NCBI GenBank assembly: GCA_902826695.1
Contig: CADEFU010000015.1
Location: forward strand, 1-64,000
Length of the DNA stretch: 64,000 bases
From: an uncultured Alphaproteobacteria bacterium
GTDB lineage: Bacteria; Pseudomonadota; Alphaproteobacteria; Micropepsales; Micropepsaceae
Reading direction: 5' to 3'
The notes under the pieces: generated by a model
What the model was told of the DNA's origin: nothing
The model's database searches: none
What the model saw: the letters and a program-made list of their open reading frames with translations, nothing else
In this document: piece by piece, positions 53,429-61,473 of the stretch
How positions within the stretch are numbered: position 1 is the first letter of the stretch
Layout of the letters: each line of letters starts with the position of its first letter
Program-made: the position numbers and the translations under genes

Positions 53429-53581
53429 ATGAGCAAGGCGACCTATCCGATGAAACTCCCCGTCTCGATCATTACCCGCCTGAAGGCCGAACTGACGAAG
53501 GCCTTCGCCGCACCGGACAGCGCCTACAAGCCGCTCGATGCCAACACGGTGATCAAACGAAACGCGCGCAAGCGCGAATGA
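53429..53581 (+). CDS. Small antitoxin-like protein (50 aa)
   Basis: 51-codon frame beginning MSKATYPMKLPVSIITRLK, with TTGGAGGAGC before the ATG. The first part resembles the opening strand of small ribbon-helix-helix antitoxins (YPxKLPVS), and the second part, FAAPDSAYKPLDANTVIKRN, resembles the toxin-wrapping tail of ParD/RelB-like antitoxins. The central DNA-binding helices seem missing, so it could be a shortened remnant. No toxin gene follows. Confidence 0.45.
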   Translation: MSKATYPMKLPVSIITRLKAELTKAFAAPDSAYKPLDANTVIKRNARKRE

Positions 53582-53767
53582 CCGCCTTCCGCGTCTCGAC
53601 CGGCGCCAGCCATTGGCTGCCCCGGAAGACCGCCTCCCTCGCAGCCGAGGGACGCGATAACCTGTCGCCGCAATCCGCCCCCTATTTCAGTATCATGTCA
53701 CCGCATTTTCGATGTCACCGCATTCACGTCACCGTATTCACCCTAACGCTGCCGTCCAGCCGGAAAC

Positions 53768-54334
53768 TCAGTTCGACGGTAAACTGACGGTGCACGATCC
53801 AGTGGTGGCGCTTGCGTTCTCAACGACTTTTTCCCAATCGCTATACGGCTTGATCGTCGATCTTCTCGTCGCGGCTAGCAAACGACACGATGAACAGCTC
53901 CCCACCCGTAGCACAGCGGTATACTCGCTTCGAGCATAGTCCGGGCTCGCAACGTCGCCCAAGAACCGCTCCCGCTTAATCTTCACGTGTATCTCACCGT
54001 TCTGCAGCAACAACGTACCCAACCAAGTTCCCCGGCCTGCATACTCGCCGTTTCGAACGGTGGCCGGTAAATCACCCGGTTCCAGAAGCCTGTCGAACGA
54101 TCCAATCTTAAGCACAAATCCATCTGCGCGATTCGCACTTCCCTCAAAGCCGCTAAGCAGAGCGCTGGTTCCCAAGAACTTCAGCGATGTAGGAACCTGA
54201 GCACAGCGCTGGGTGAGCGCATCACAAAGTGTATGTGGAAAGTCAATGACCATACCCCGCAGCTCGCAGGCCCACGAGGTGCTGGCAAGCGCGAGACCAA
54301 CCAAGGCGAAAAGGCAATACCGGAAAGTGCGCAA
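53768..54334 (-). CDS. Predicted secreted protein (188 aa)
   Basis: TTG start at 54334, supported by AAGGGAG 6 bases upstream. Signal peptide LRTFRYCLFALVGLALAST cleaved near SWA-CELRG. Mature protein with five or six cysteines and a beta-rich pattern (FLGTSALLSGFEG, GRGTWLGTLLLQNGEIHVKI). No family recognised. It lies 69 bases behind the gene at 54404 on the same strand and probably belongs with it. Codon use is less GC-biased than the neighbours. Confidence 0.55.
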   Translation of the reverse strand: MRTFRYCLFALVGLALASTSWACELRGMVIDFPHTLCDALTQRCAQVPTSLKFLGTSALLSGFEGSANRADGFVLKIGSFDRLLEPGDLPATVRNGEYAGRGTWLGTLLLQNGEIHVKIKRERFLGDVASPDYARSEYTAVLRVGSCSSCRLLAATRRSTIKPYSDWEKVVENASATTGSCTVSLPSN

Positions 54335-54403
54335 GTTATGCTCCCTTACCAGGCGGAGATCGAAGCATTTGTAGAGGTTCGTCTTGACAGGCGAACGCCC
54401 GTC

Positions 54404-54874
54404 TCAGTCACAGATAATCCTGTCGTTGAATCGGACGCAACCCGATGGCACCGACTCCCGACGCAGCGGCTCTTGCGTTGCCGAAGGGCTCCACTGTTGG
54501 CCCCCGAGGCATGCGCTCTTTTCAGCTGGTGACAACCACCATTGCCATTCGCTTCTGGTCCGCGCCGCGGAACGCTTCGCGTTCAACAGAACTTGCTCGC
54601 AAATGATACCTGGTGCTGCCTCAGACGGTTGGCCCCCTGGCGGATTCGAAGCAACGGCTGGTGGTGGAGAACGCAATTGCTCCTGAGCGGCTGGCGGTGG
54701 CGCGCTCGATGGGGTTGTCGTGCTTGATGGGGCTGTCGCGAGGCCGACAACAACAAATGCTACAAGCCCGGCGGCGGCGGCGCCCCCTTGCGTCCAACCG
54801 GCGTCTCTACGATTGGTGTAGGTCTCAACGCCAGCATCGGCTCCTTCGCCAAAGTTGAAATCGAAATCGCTCAC
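54404..54874 (-). CDS. Hypothetical membrane-anchored protein (156 aa)
   Basis: GTG start at 54874 with GGGAG 8 bases upstream. A polar, acidic N-terminus (SDFDFNFGEGADAGVETYTN) precedes one membrane helix (about 31-48, GGAAAAGLVAFVVVGLATA). A Ser/Pro/Thr-rich linker then leads to a C-terminal domain with four cysteines and Trp (EWQWWLSPAEKSACLGGQQW). The cysteine-rich part would lie in the periplasm. Unknown family, likely cotranscribed with 53768-54334. Confidence 0.5.
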   Translation of the reverse strand: MSDFDFNFGEGADAGVETYTNRRDAGWTQGGAAAAGLVAFVVVGLATAPSSTTTPSSAPPPAAQEQLRSPPPAVASNPPGGQPSEAAPGIICEQVLLNAKRSAARTRSEWQWWLSPAEKSACLGGQQWSPSATQEPLRRESVPSGCVRFNDRIICD

Positions 54875-55251
54875 GGTCTGATCTCCCGAGACAGTGTCGC
54901 TTCTTACGCATCACGCCTGTCTGATCTGAGATAGTGGCAACCGAGGCCAATGGTGTCTCGGCCAAGCACGCGACGAATACAGGGGGCAACGCGCACCACA
55001 ATGCTCAGCTCAGAAATGTGGCTTAACAAGGGCGACGGTGACGCAGGCGCGCTGCCGTCGCAGCTGCGCCGCAGCGCCGTCCTTAGCTCCGGCGAACTAT
55101 TCGCTTAGCAATTGTCACCGGTCGGTGGTCCAACCACCTTCGCTTGCGCACTCGCGCGCCCCTCCAGCGCGTTCCGCGGGCTTTTTCCTTTTTGGGAGGC
55201 GATGGCGGAGTGACACTCAGAAAGAGCGGGCGGGACGCCCGCGCTCCTCGG
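54875..55251. other. 377-base stretch without a convincing gene
   Basis: Frames here have poor composition. 55224-55246 is an imperfect GC hairpin (GAGCGGGCG... CGCCCGCGCTC), just behind the stop of the FAD-oxidoreductase gene (55252), which it could terminate. Confidence 0.45.
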
Positions 55252-56853
55252 CTAAATGCCCCGTGCCACGGCCTCCGCGACTTTGATCCCATCGATTGCG
55301 GCCGAGAGGATGCCGCCGGCGTAACCTGCGCCCTCGCCAGCGGGGTAGAGGCCCTTTGTGTTGAGGCTTTGGAAGTTGTCGCCTCGTTTGATCGAGATCG
55401 GTGAGGACGTTCTTGTTTCGACGCCGGTTAGGACGGCGTCGGCTAGCGCGAAGCCTTTGATTTGTTTGTCGAAGGCGGGGAGTGCTTCGCGGATGGCTTC
55501 GATGGCGTAGTCCGGCAGGCAGGTTGAGAGGTCGGTTGGGCGGACTGAGGGTTTGTAGGATGGGATTACGTCGCCTAACGCCGTCGAAGGGCGGGCGGCG
55601 ATGAAGTCACCGACGCGTTGGCCGGGGGCGGTGTAGTCGCTGCCGCCCGCTTCGAACGCGCGCTCTTCCCAGTGGCGTTGGAACGCGATCCCGGCGAGCG
55701 GGTGGCCGGGGTAGTCAGCGGGCGTGATGCCGACGACGATGCCCGCGTTCGCGTTGCGCTCGTTGCGGGAGTATTGGCTCATGCCGTTCGTGACGACGCG
55801 GCCGGGTTCGGACGCGGTTGCGACCACCGTGCCGCCGGGGCACATGCAGAAGCTGTAGACGGAGCGCCCGTTTGCGGCGTGGTGCACGATTTTGTAGTCG
55901 GCCGCGCCCAGCAGTTTGTTGCCGGCATTGGGTCCCAGCCTCGCGCGGTCGATCAGCGATTGCGGGTGCTCGATGCGAAAGCCGATCGAGAACGGCTTTG
56001 CTTCGATGTAGACGCCTTCATCGTAGAGCATCTGGAACGTGTCGCGGGCGCTGTGGCCGACCGCGAGCACCACGTGCTCGGCTTCGAGCGTCGATCCGTC
56101 GGCGAGGGCGAGGCCTGCGACGCGGCGTTCGCCGTCCGGCGCCTTGTTCACGATGAGGCGCTCGACCCGGGTTTGGAAGCGGAACTCGCCGCCTAAAGCC
56201 TCGATCTTCGCGCGCATGTGCTCGACCACCTGAACCAGGCGGAACGTGCCGATGTGCGGCTTCGAGACATAAAGGATTTCCGGCGGCGCGCCGCCTTCGA
56301 CGAATTCCTTCAGCACCTTGCGGCCGAGGAAGCGCGGGTCTTTGACCTGGCTGTAGAGTTTGCCGTCGGAAAACGTGCCTGCCCCGCCCTCGCCGAACTG
56401 GGCGTTCGATTCCGGGTTGAGGATGCGCTTGCGCCAGAAGCCGAACGTGTCCTTCGTGCGCTCGCGCACGACTTTGCCGCGCTCCAGGATGATGGGGCGC
56501 AGCCCCATCTCCGCCAAGATCAAGCCCGCGAAGATTCCGCAGGGACCCGCGCCGATCACGACCGGGCGCTTTGCCGGCGGCGTCGAGGTGCGCGGGATTT
56601 TGTAGCTCATGTCGGGCGAGGCCGCGACGTGGCGGTCGCCCTTGAGCCGCGCCATGACCGCGGCCTCGTTCATCACGGTCACGTCGATCGTGTAGATGAA
56701 GACGATGGCCTTGGGCTTGCGCGCATCGACGGCGCGGCGGAACACGGCAAGTTCGATCAGCTCGTCGTCACGCACGCGCAGCCGCTTCAGCACCGCCGCG
56801 CGCAAGTCAGCGTCGGTGTGACCGAGCGGTAGTTTTACTTCGGTCAAGCGCAT
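55252..56853 (-). CDS. NAD(P)/FAD-dependent oxidoreductase (COG2509-like)
   Basis: 533 residues. A 90-residue N-terminal domain is followed by the dinucleotide fold with VIGAGPCGIFAGLILAEMG (GxGxxG at 101-106) and LERG. GGAGTFSDGKL, VLAVGHSARDTF, YSFCMCPGG and GEGAGYAGGILSAAIDG are typical of the family. The flavoenzyme's reaction is unknown; possibly a reductase for quinoid or unsaturated compounds. Single gene, minus strand. Confidence 0.88.
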   Translation of the reverse strand: MRLTEVKLPLGHTDADLRAAVLKRLRVRDDELIELAVFRRAVDARKPKAIVFIYTIDVTVMNEAAVMARLKGDRHVAASPDMSYKIPRTSTPPAKRPVVIGAGPCGIFAGLILAEMGLRPIILERGKVVRERTKDTFGFWRKRILNPESNAQFGEGGAGTFSDGKLYSQVKDPRFLGRKVLKEFVEGGAPPEILYVSKPHIGTFRLVQVVEHMRAKIEALGGEFRFQTRVERLIVNKAPDGERRVAGLALADGSTLEAEHVVLAVGHSARDTFQMLYDEGVYIEAKPFSIGFRIEHPQSLIDRARLGPNAGNKLLGAADYKIVHHAANGRSVYSFCMCPGGTVVATASEPGRVVTNGMSQYSRNERNANAGIVVGITPADYPGHPLAGIAFQRHWEERAFEAGGSDYTAPGQRVGDFIAARPSTALGDVIPSYKPSVRPTDLSTCLPDYAIEAIREALPAFDKQIKGFALADAVLTGVETRTSSPISIKRGDNFQSLNTKGLYPAGEGAGYAGGILSAAIDGIKVAEAVARGI

Positions 56854-56884
56854 GGGCGGGATCGCGCGCGAAAAACAAAATACT

Positions 56885-57051
56885 TGTCATCCCGGCCGTT
56901 AGCGAAGCCCGCTGCGAAGCAGCGCGGCGTAGCTTGCGAGCCGGGACCCAGGGGGGGCAAGCGCAGCGCATCAACTGCGCTGAACCACCGTGCGTGTCTC
57001 TCCTGGATCCCGGCTCGCGCTACGCTACGCTCCGCTTGGCCGGGATGACAA
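56885..57051. repeat. Long imperfect palindromic intergenic element
   Basis: The left end TTGTCATCCCGGC and right end GCCGGGATGACAA are inverted copies. Inside lie GCCGGGACCCAG and CTGGATCCCGGC, again inverted, and CGCTACGCTACGCTCCGCTT is an internal short repeat. It fills the space between the FAD oxidoreductase and glpX. Such elements are common in alphaproteobacterial chromosomes. Confidence 0.75.
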
Positions 57052-57085
57052 TTTTGGGGGTTGTGCGATGTGGTTGGCACGCACG

Positions 57086-58057
57086 CTACACGCCCTTGAT
57101 CACGTGGCGCGCTTTGATCCAGCGGACCGTGCGCGTCTTTGAGCGCATGACGATCGTGTGGCTGGTCATGAAGTTGCCGCGCTTGTGGATGCCTTCGAGC
57201 ATGGAGCCGTCGGTCACGCCGGTGGCTGCGAACATCACGTCGCCGCTCGCCAAGTCCAGCGTGTTGTACTTGCGCTTGAGATCCTTGATGCCGATGCGGG
57301 CGGCGCGGGTGCGCTCATCGTCGTTGCGGAAGACGAGGCGGGTTTGGATTTGGCCGCCGACGCAGCGCAAGGCTGCTGCCGCGAGCACGCCCTCAGGGGC
57401 GCCGCCTTGGCCCATGTAGATGTCGATGCCGGTGTCGGGGTCGCTGCAGTGAATGACGCCTGCGATGTCGCCGTCGGAGATCAGCCGGATCGAAGCGCCG
57501 ACCTCGCGCACTTTCGCGATGATGTCGGCGTGGCGGGGGCGGTCCAAAATGCAAGCGGTGATTTCGCGCGTCGGCACGCCTTTGGCCTTGGCGAGCGCCT
57601 TGATGTTGTCGCGCGGATCGGCGTCGAGGTCGACGACGCCTTCAGGATAGCCGCCGCCGATGGCAATCTTATCCATGTAGGTGTCCGGCGCGTGAAGCAA
57701 GCTACCGCCCTCGGCGACCGCGACGACGGCGAGCGCGTTCGCCATGGCCTTTGCCGTCAGCGTCGTGCCTTCGAGCGGATCGAGTGCGATGTCGACCTTC
57801 GGGCCTTTGCCGGTGCCGACCTTTTCGCCAATGTAGAGCATCGGGGCTTCGTCGCGTTCGCCCTCGCCGATGACGACCGTGCCGTCGAAATTGCAGACGT
57901 TGAGCGCGGTGCGCATCGCATCGACGGCAGCTTGGTCGGCGTTGTGCTCGTTGCCGCGACCGACCTGCTCGTACGACGCGATCGCGGCGGCTTCGGTGAC
58001 GCGCGCAAGTTCGAGCGTCAGAATGCGCTCAAGGCCGTCGTTTTGGATGGTCGACAT
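57086..58057 (-). CDS. glpX: Class II fructose-1,6-bisphosphatase
   Basis: 323 residues. GEGERDEAPMLYIGE and IALDPLEGTTLTAKAMANAL are the metal-binding motifs of GlpX, a Li-sensitive phosphatase-superfamily enzyme. IGGGYPEGVVDLDADP and IHCSDPDTGIDIYMGQGGAPEGVLAAA follow. It dephosphorylates fructose-1,6-bisphosphate in gluconeogenesis. Separated from hom by 183 bases, so own promoter possible; the grouping glpX-hom-aminotransferase is frequent in related bacteria. Confidence 0.95.
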   Translation of the reverse strand: MSTIQNDGLERILTLELARVTEAAAIASYEQVGRGNEHNADQAAVDAMRTALNVCNFDGTVVIGEGERDEAPMLYIGEKVGTGKGPKVDIALDPLEGTTLTAKAMANALAVVAVAEGGSLLHAPDTYMDKIAIGGGYPEGVVDLDADPRDNIKALAKAKGVPTREITACILDRPRHADIIAKVREVGASIRLISDGDIAGVIHCSDPDTGIDIYMGQGGAPEGVLAAAALRCVGGQIQTRLVFRNDDERTRAARIGIKDLKRKYNTLDLASGDVMFAATGVTDGSMLEGIHKRGNFMTSHTIVMRSKTRTVRWIKARHVIKGV

Positions 58058-58240
58058 GATTTCCCCTTCCCTAGTTTTTAGACCGCACTCGTTTTGGCGC
58101 GGATGCGTTGTAAGAAAAATGTTGAACCACCAAGCCCACGAAGCGCACCAAGACGCGTGAGAGCTTCTTTGCGGCTTTGCGTCTTTGCGGGAAACCTATT
58201 CTTGCCGACGCGCCGCGCCAGCAACGTCGCAGGCTGCATC

Positions 58241-59530
58241 TTAGAAGCGCTCCATGCGGATCATGACCGGTTGCTCCGTCACCACGCCGGCGGCGACGAT
58301 GGCTTGGAGGGCTTTCGTCATGGAGGCTTCGCGAGCTTCGTGGGTGATCATGACGACGGGCACGGCTTCGCCGGGGCTGCGGCTGCGCTGCAGCATGCTT
58401 TCGATGGAGACGGCTTGGTCGGCGAGGCAGCGCGATAGCACCGCGATCACGCCCGGGCGGTCGATCACGGTGAAGCGCAGGTAACATGGGCCGATGTGCT
58501 CGCCCATCGGCACGATGACCGGACGCTTGAGCGTGCTGGCGGGCGCGCCGAAGGTTGGCAAGCGCACGCCGCGGGCGATGTCGAGGAGGTCCGCCATTAC
58601 GGCGGAGGATGTCGGACCGGCGCCGGCGCCGCGGCCCTCGTAGACCGACTTGCCCGCGAGGTCGCCTTCGGCGACGACGGCGTTGAAGACGCCGTCCACG
58701 TCGGCGAGGGGCGTGCCGTGTTGTACCATCGCGGGGTGGACGCGTTGCTCGATACCGTTGGCGGTTCGGGTCGCCACGCCGAGCAGCTTGATGCGATAGC
58801 CGAACTCGTCGGCGAACTTGATGTCGGCGATCGAGACGCGCTCGATGCCTTCGACGTGGATGCCGTCGAGCGCCGGAGCATTGCCGAACGCGACGGCGGC
58901 CAGCAGGCAGAGCTTGTGCGCCGTGTCCATGCCGCCGATGTCGAACGTCGGGTCGGCTTCGGCGTAGCCCAGCTTCTGCGCTTCGGCGAGGACGTCGGCG
59001 AACGCACGGCCCGACGCTTCCATTGTGGTCAGGATGTAGTTGCAGGTGCCGTTCAGGATGCCGTAGACGCGCTCGATCTGATTGGCGCCGAGGCCCTCGC
59101 GCAGCGCCTTGATGATCGGGATGCCGCCCGCGACCGCGGCTTCGAAGTTGAGCGGGATGTTCTTGCTTTCCGCCGCCTTCGCGAGCGCAACGCCGTGATG
59201 GGCGAGCAGAGCCTTGTTTGCCGTGACGACCGGTAAGCCGCGTGCGAGTGCTGCTTCCACGCTCGCTTTGGCGGCGCCGCCCTCACCGCCCATGAGCTCG
59301 ACGAAGACGTCGATTTGCGCGGACTGGGCGAGCTTCACGGGGTCGTCGAACCATTCGACTTTGGTGAGGGCCACGCCACGGTCTTTGCGCTTGTCGCGCG
59401 CGCTGACTGCGGTGAGTTCGAGCGTGCGGCCACACTTTGCCGCAAGAGCCGCGCCTTGGCTGACGATGCTTTGCGCGACGGCGGCACCGACTGTGCCGAG
59501 GCCCGCTATGCCGATACGCAGTGGGGTCAT
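58241..59530 (-). CDS. hom: Homoserine dehydrogenase
   Basis: 429 residues. NAD(P)-binding GLGTVG at 10-15; the signature VTANKALLAHHG; NGTCNYILTTME and KLGYAEADPTFDIGGMDTAHKL of the catalytic domain; and a C-terminal ACT domain (YLRFTVIDRPGVIAVLSRCL) that lets threonine inhibit the enzyme. It reduces aspartate semialdehyde to homoserine for Thr and Met. ATGA overlap with the upstream aminotransferase gene. Confidence 0.95.
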   Translation of the reverse strand: MTPLRIGIAGLGTVGAAVAQSIVSQGAALAAKCGRTLELTAVSARDKRKDRGVALTKVEWFDDPVKLAQSAQIDVFVELMGGEGGAAKASVEAALARGLPVVTANKALLAHHGVALAKAAESKNIPLNFEAAVAGGIPIIKALREGLGANQIERVYGILNGTCNYILTTMEASGRAFADVLAEAQKLGYAEADPTFDIGGMDTAHKLCLLAAVAFGNAPALDGIHVEGIERVSIADIKFADEFGYRIKLLGVATRTANGIEQRVHPAMVQHGTPLADVDGVFNAVVAEGDLAGKSVYEGRGAGAGPTSSAVMADLLDIARGVRLPTFGAPASTLKRPVIVPMGEHIGPCYLRFTVIDRPGVIAVLSRCLADQAVSIESMLQRSRSPGEAVPVVMITHEAREASMTKALQAIVAAGVVTEQPVMIRMERF

Positions 59531-60747
59531 TGTGCGGCGTCGCGAGCAGTGCGCGCCTCAGCTATGCCGGGACCGGCGGCGATGAACTTCTTCACGTTGC
59601 GCGCGGCTTGGCGGATGCGCTGCTCGTTCTCGACGAGCGCGATGCGGACGTGGCCGTCGCCGTATTCGCCGAAGCCGATGCCGGGGGCGACCGCGATCTT
59701 GGCGTGCTCGATCAGAAGCTTTGAGAACGTGAGCGAGCCGAGGTGGCGGAAGGCGTCGGGAATTGGGACCCACGCGAACATCGAAGCCTCCGGCGAAGGG
59801 ACCGTCCAGCCGGCGCGGGCGAAGCTTTCGACCAGCGCGTCGCGGCGGCCTTTGTAGATCGCGCGCATTTCGTCCACGCAGTCTTGCGGGCCGCTCAATG
59901 CGGTTGCGGCGGCGACCTGGATCGGCGTGAAGGCGCCGTAGTCGAGGTACGACTTGATGCGGCCGAGCGCGTGGATCAGCTTTTCGTTGCCGGCGGCGAA
60001 GCCCATGCGCCAGCCGGGCATCGCGTAGGTCTTTGAGAGCGAGTTGAACTCGACGACAATGTCCTTCGCGCCCGGTACTTGCAGCATCGAGGGCGGGGCT
60101 TTGTCGCCGAAATAGATTTCGGCGTAGGCGAGGTCGGAGAGGACCCATAAGCCTTTGGCCTTCGCGAAGGCGACGACGTCTTTGTAGAAGTCGAGATCGA
60201 CCACTTGCGCGGTCGGATTTGACGGGTAGCTGACAACGACGGCGGTCGGCGGTGGCACGGCGTGGCGCACGGCGCGTTCGAGGCCGTGCAGAAACTGCTC
60301 GGGGCTTGAGGCTTCGACGTGGCGGATCGAGGCGCCCGCAAGGATGAAGCCGAAGGCGTGGATCGGATAAGCGGGGTTCGGCACCAGGATCGTGTCGCCG
60401 GGGGCGGTCATCGCTTGGGCGAGGTTGGCGAAGCCTTCCTTCGAGCCCAGCGTTGCGATGACTTCTTTGTCCGGGTCGATCTTCACGCCGAAGCGGCGGC
60501 CGTAATAGGCCGCCATTGCTTTGCGCAGGCCCGGAATGCCGCGCGAGGCCGAGTAGCGGTTCATGCGCGGGTCGGTCGTGGTTTCGACCAACTTGTCGAT
60601 GATGTGTTTGGGCGTGGGCATGTCCGGATTGCCCATGCCGAAGTCGATGATGTCGTCACCAGCGGCGCGTGCCTTTGCCTTCAGGCGGTTCACTTCCTCG
60701 AAGACGTAGGGCGGCAGGCGCTTGATGCGATGGAAGTCGGGGTTCAC
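59527..60747 (-). CDS. Class I/II pyridoxal-phosphate aminotransferase
   Basis: 406 residues from GTG 60747 (GGAG 8 bases before). PLP lysine 239 in EFNSLSKTYAMPGWRMGF; YPSNPTAQVVD, DLAYAEIYF and RIALVENEQRIRQ are typical. It is similar to the group annotated as LL-diaminopimelate aminotransferase or AlaC-type alanine transaminase. Coupled by a 4-base overlap to hom, it may serve aspartate-family or alanine/glutamate transamination. The precise substrate is open. Confidence 0.9.
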   Translation of the reverse strand: MNPDFHRIKRLPPYVFEEVNRLKAKARAAGDDIIDFGMGNPDMPTPKHIIDKLVETTTDPRMNRYSASRGIPGLRKAMAAYYGRRFGVKIDPDKEVIATLGSKEGFANLAQAMTAPGDTILVPNPAYPIHAFGFILAGASIRHVEASSPEQFLHGLERAVRHAVPPPTAVVVSYPSNPTAQVVDLDFYKDVVAFAKAKGLWVLSDLAYAEIYFGDKAPPSMLQVPGAKDIVVEFNSLSKTYAMPGWRMGFAAGNEKLIHALGRIKSYLDYGAFTPIQVAAATALSGPQDCVDEMRAIYKGRRDALVESFARAGWTVPSPEASMFAWVPIPDAFRHLGSLTFSKLLIEHAKIAVAPGIGFGEYGDGHVRIALVENEQRIRQAARNVKKFIAAGPGIAEARTARDAAQ

Positions 60748-60825
60748 GAAACGGCTCCGTCGCCCTGCGAGGGTTCGCGGGCGTTATCTGACACTTACTT
60801 TATCGCCGATTCGGGGGCGAGAGTT

Positions 60826-61281
60826 TTAAGGGGTATTTGGCTTATCTTCGGGCTTTTGTTCCGTAGCGGCGGCGGGCGGGGCCGCCGCCGGGACCGTTCC
60901 GCCGCGGAGCTCATCCGCCGAGTGCTGAGCATTGTCGCGGTCGGCGATCAGGCTGTCGCGGATCTCACGCTGTTGGGCGGCCGTTGTGGACGGCTGTTTT
61001 GCGGCGGGCTGAGCCGAGAGATTTGGGAACTCAGTCGGCTTGTCCGACGAGGTTTGGAGCGCCACCGGCTTTTTCTTGTCGCTTTCCGGGTCGAGCGGGT
61101 CGATCACGGTGTCGCCGGGGGCGGCCGTCTTGGTCGCTTCGGCGGGCTTCGTTTCGGCCTTTTTCTCCGTCACGCCGTCGACCCAGGTCGCGGGCTTCGT
61201 CCACTCCGGCATCGAGGAGCAGGCGCCCAGCAGGGCGGCAACGGCAACTACGGGCAAAACGCGCAGAACAATGCGGGACAT
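60826..61281 (-). CDS. Predicted lipoprotein (151 aa)
   Basis: Lipobox LLGAC with acylated Cys21. The mature part is mostly disordered: Lys/Pro/Ala/Thr-rich segments, a short FPNLSAQPA element and a coiled-coil-like ADRDNAQHSADELRGG. The FPNLS-type segment followed by a charged helix recalls the N-terminal part of alphaproteobacterial OmpA-type lipoproteins, but no OmpA domain is present. Located between the aminotransferase gene and phaC. Confidence 0.7.
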   Translation of the reverse strand: MSRIVLRVLPVVAVAALLGACSSMPEWTKPATWVDGVTEKKAETKPAEATKTAAPGDTVIDPLDPESDKKKPVALQTSSDKPTEFPNLSAQPAAKQPSTTAAQQREIRDSLIADRDNAQHSADELRGGTVPAAAPPAAATEQKPEDKPNTP

Positions 61282-61473
61282 CGATCGAAACTCCGTCTTA
61301 AGGCGCAGGGGTATATCCGAGGCCCCCGTGCTTCGGAAGGAACGGATTTTGCCGCAAACGGGGTGCGGTGCGCCACTTTTATCTTTGTCATGTGGCGGGC
61401 GTTGCCCCTGTCACACTTGCCGCAGGCGACGGTGGCGGGTTCAATTGCCCCGGTTTTCTTAAGGAAACGCATT

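Noticed and set aside
58071..58487. Frame between glpX and hom
   Set aside because: Arg/His-rich product overlapping the hom 3' end on the same strand in another frame; no start signal.
60319..61473. Upstream extension of phaC into a 989-codon frame
   Set aside because: The extra 385 codons are the antisense of the aminotransferase and lipoprotein genes; PhaC homologues begin near the ATG at 61474.
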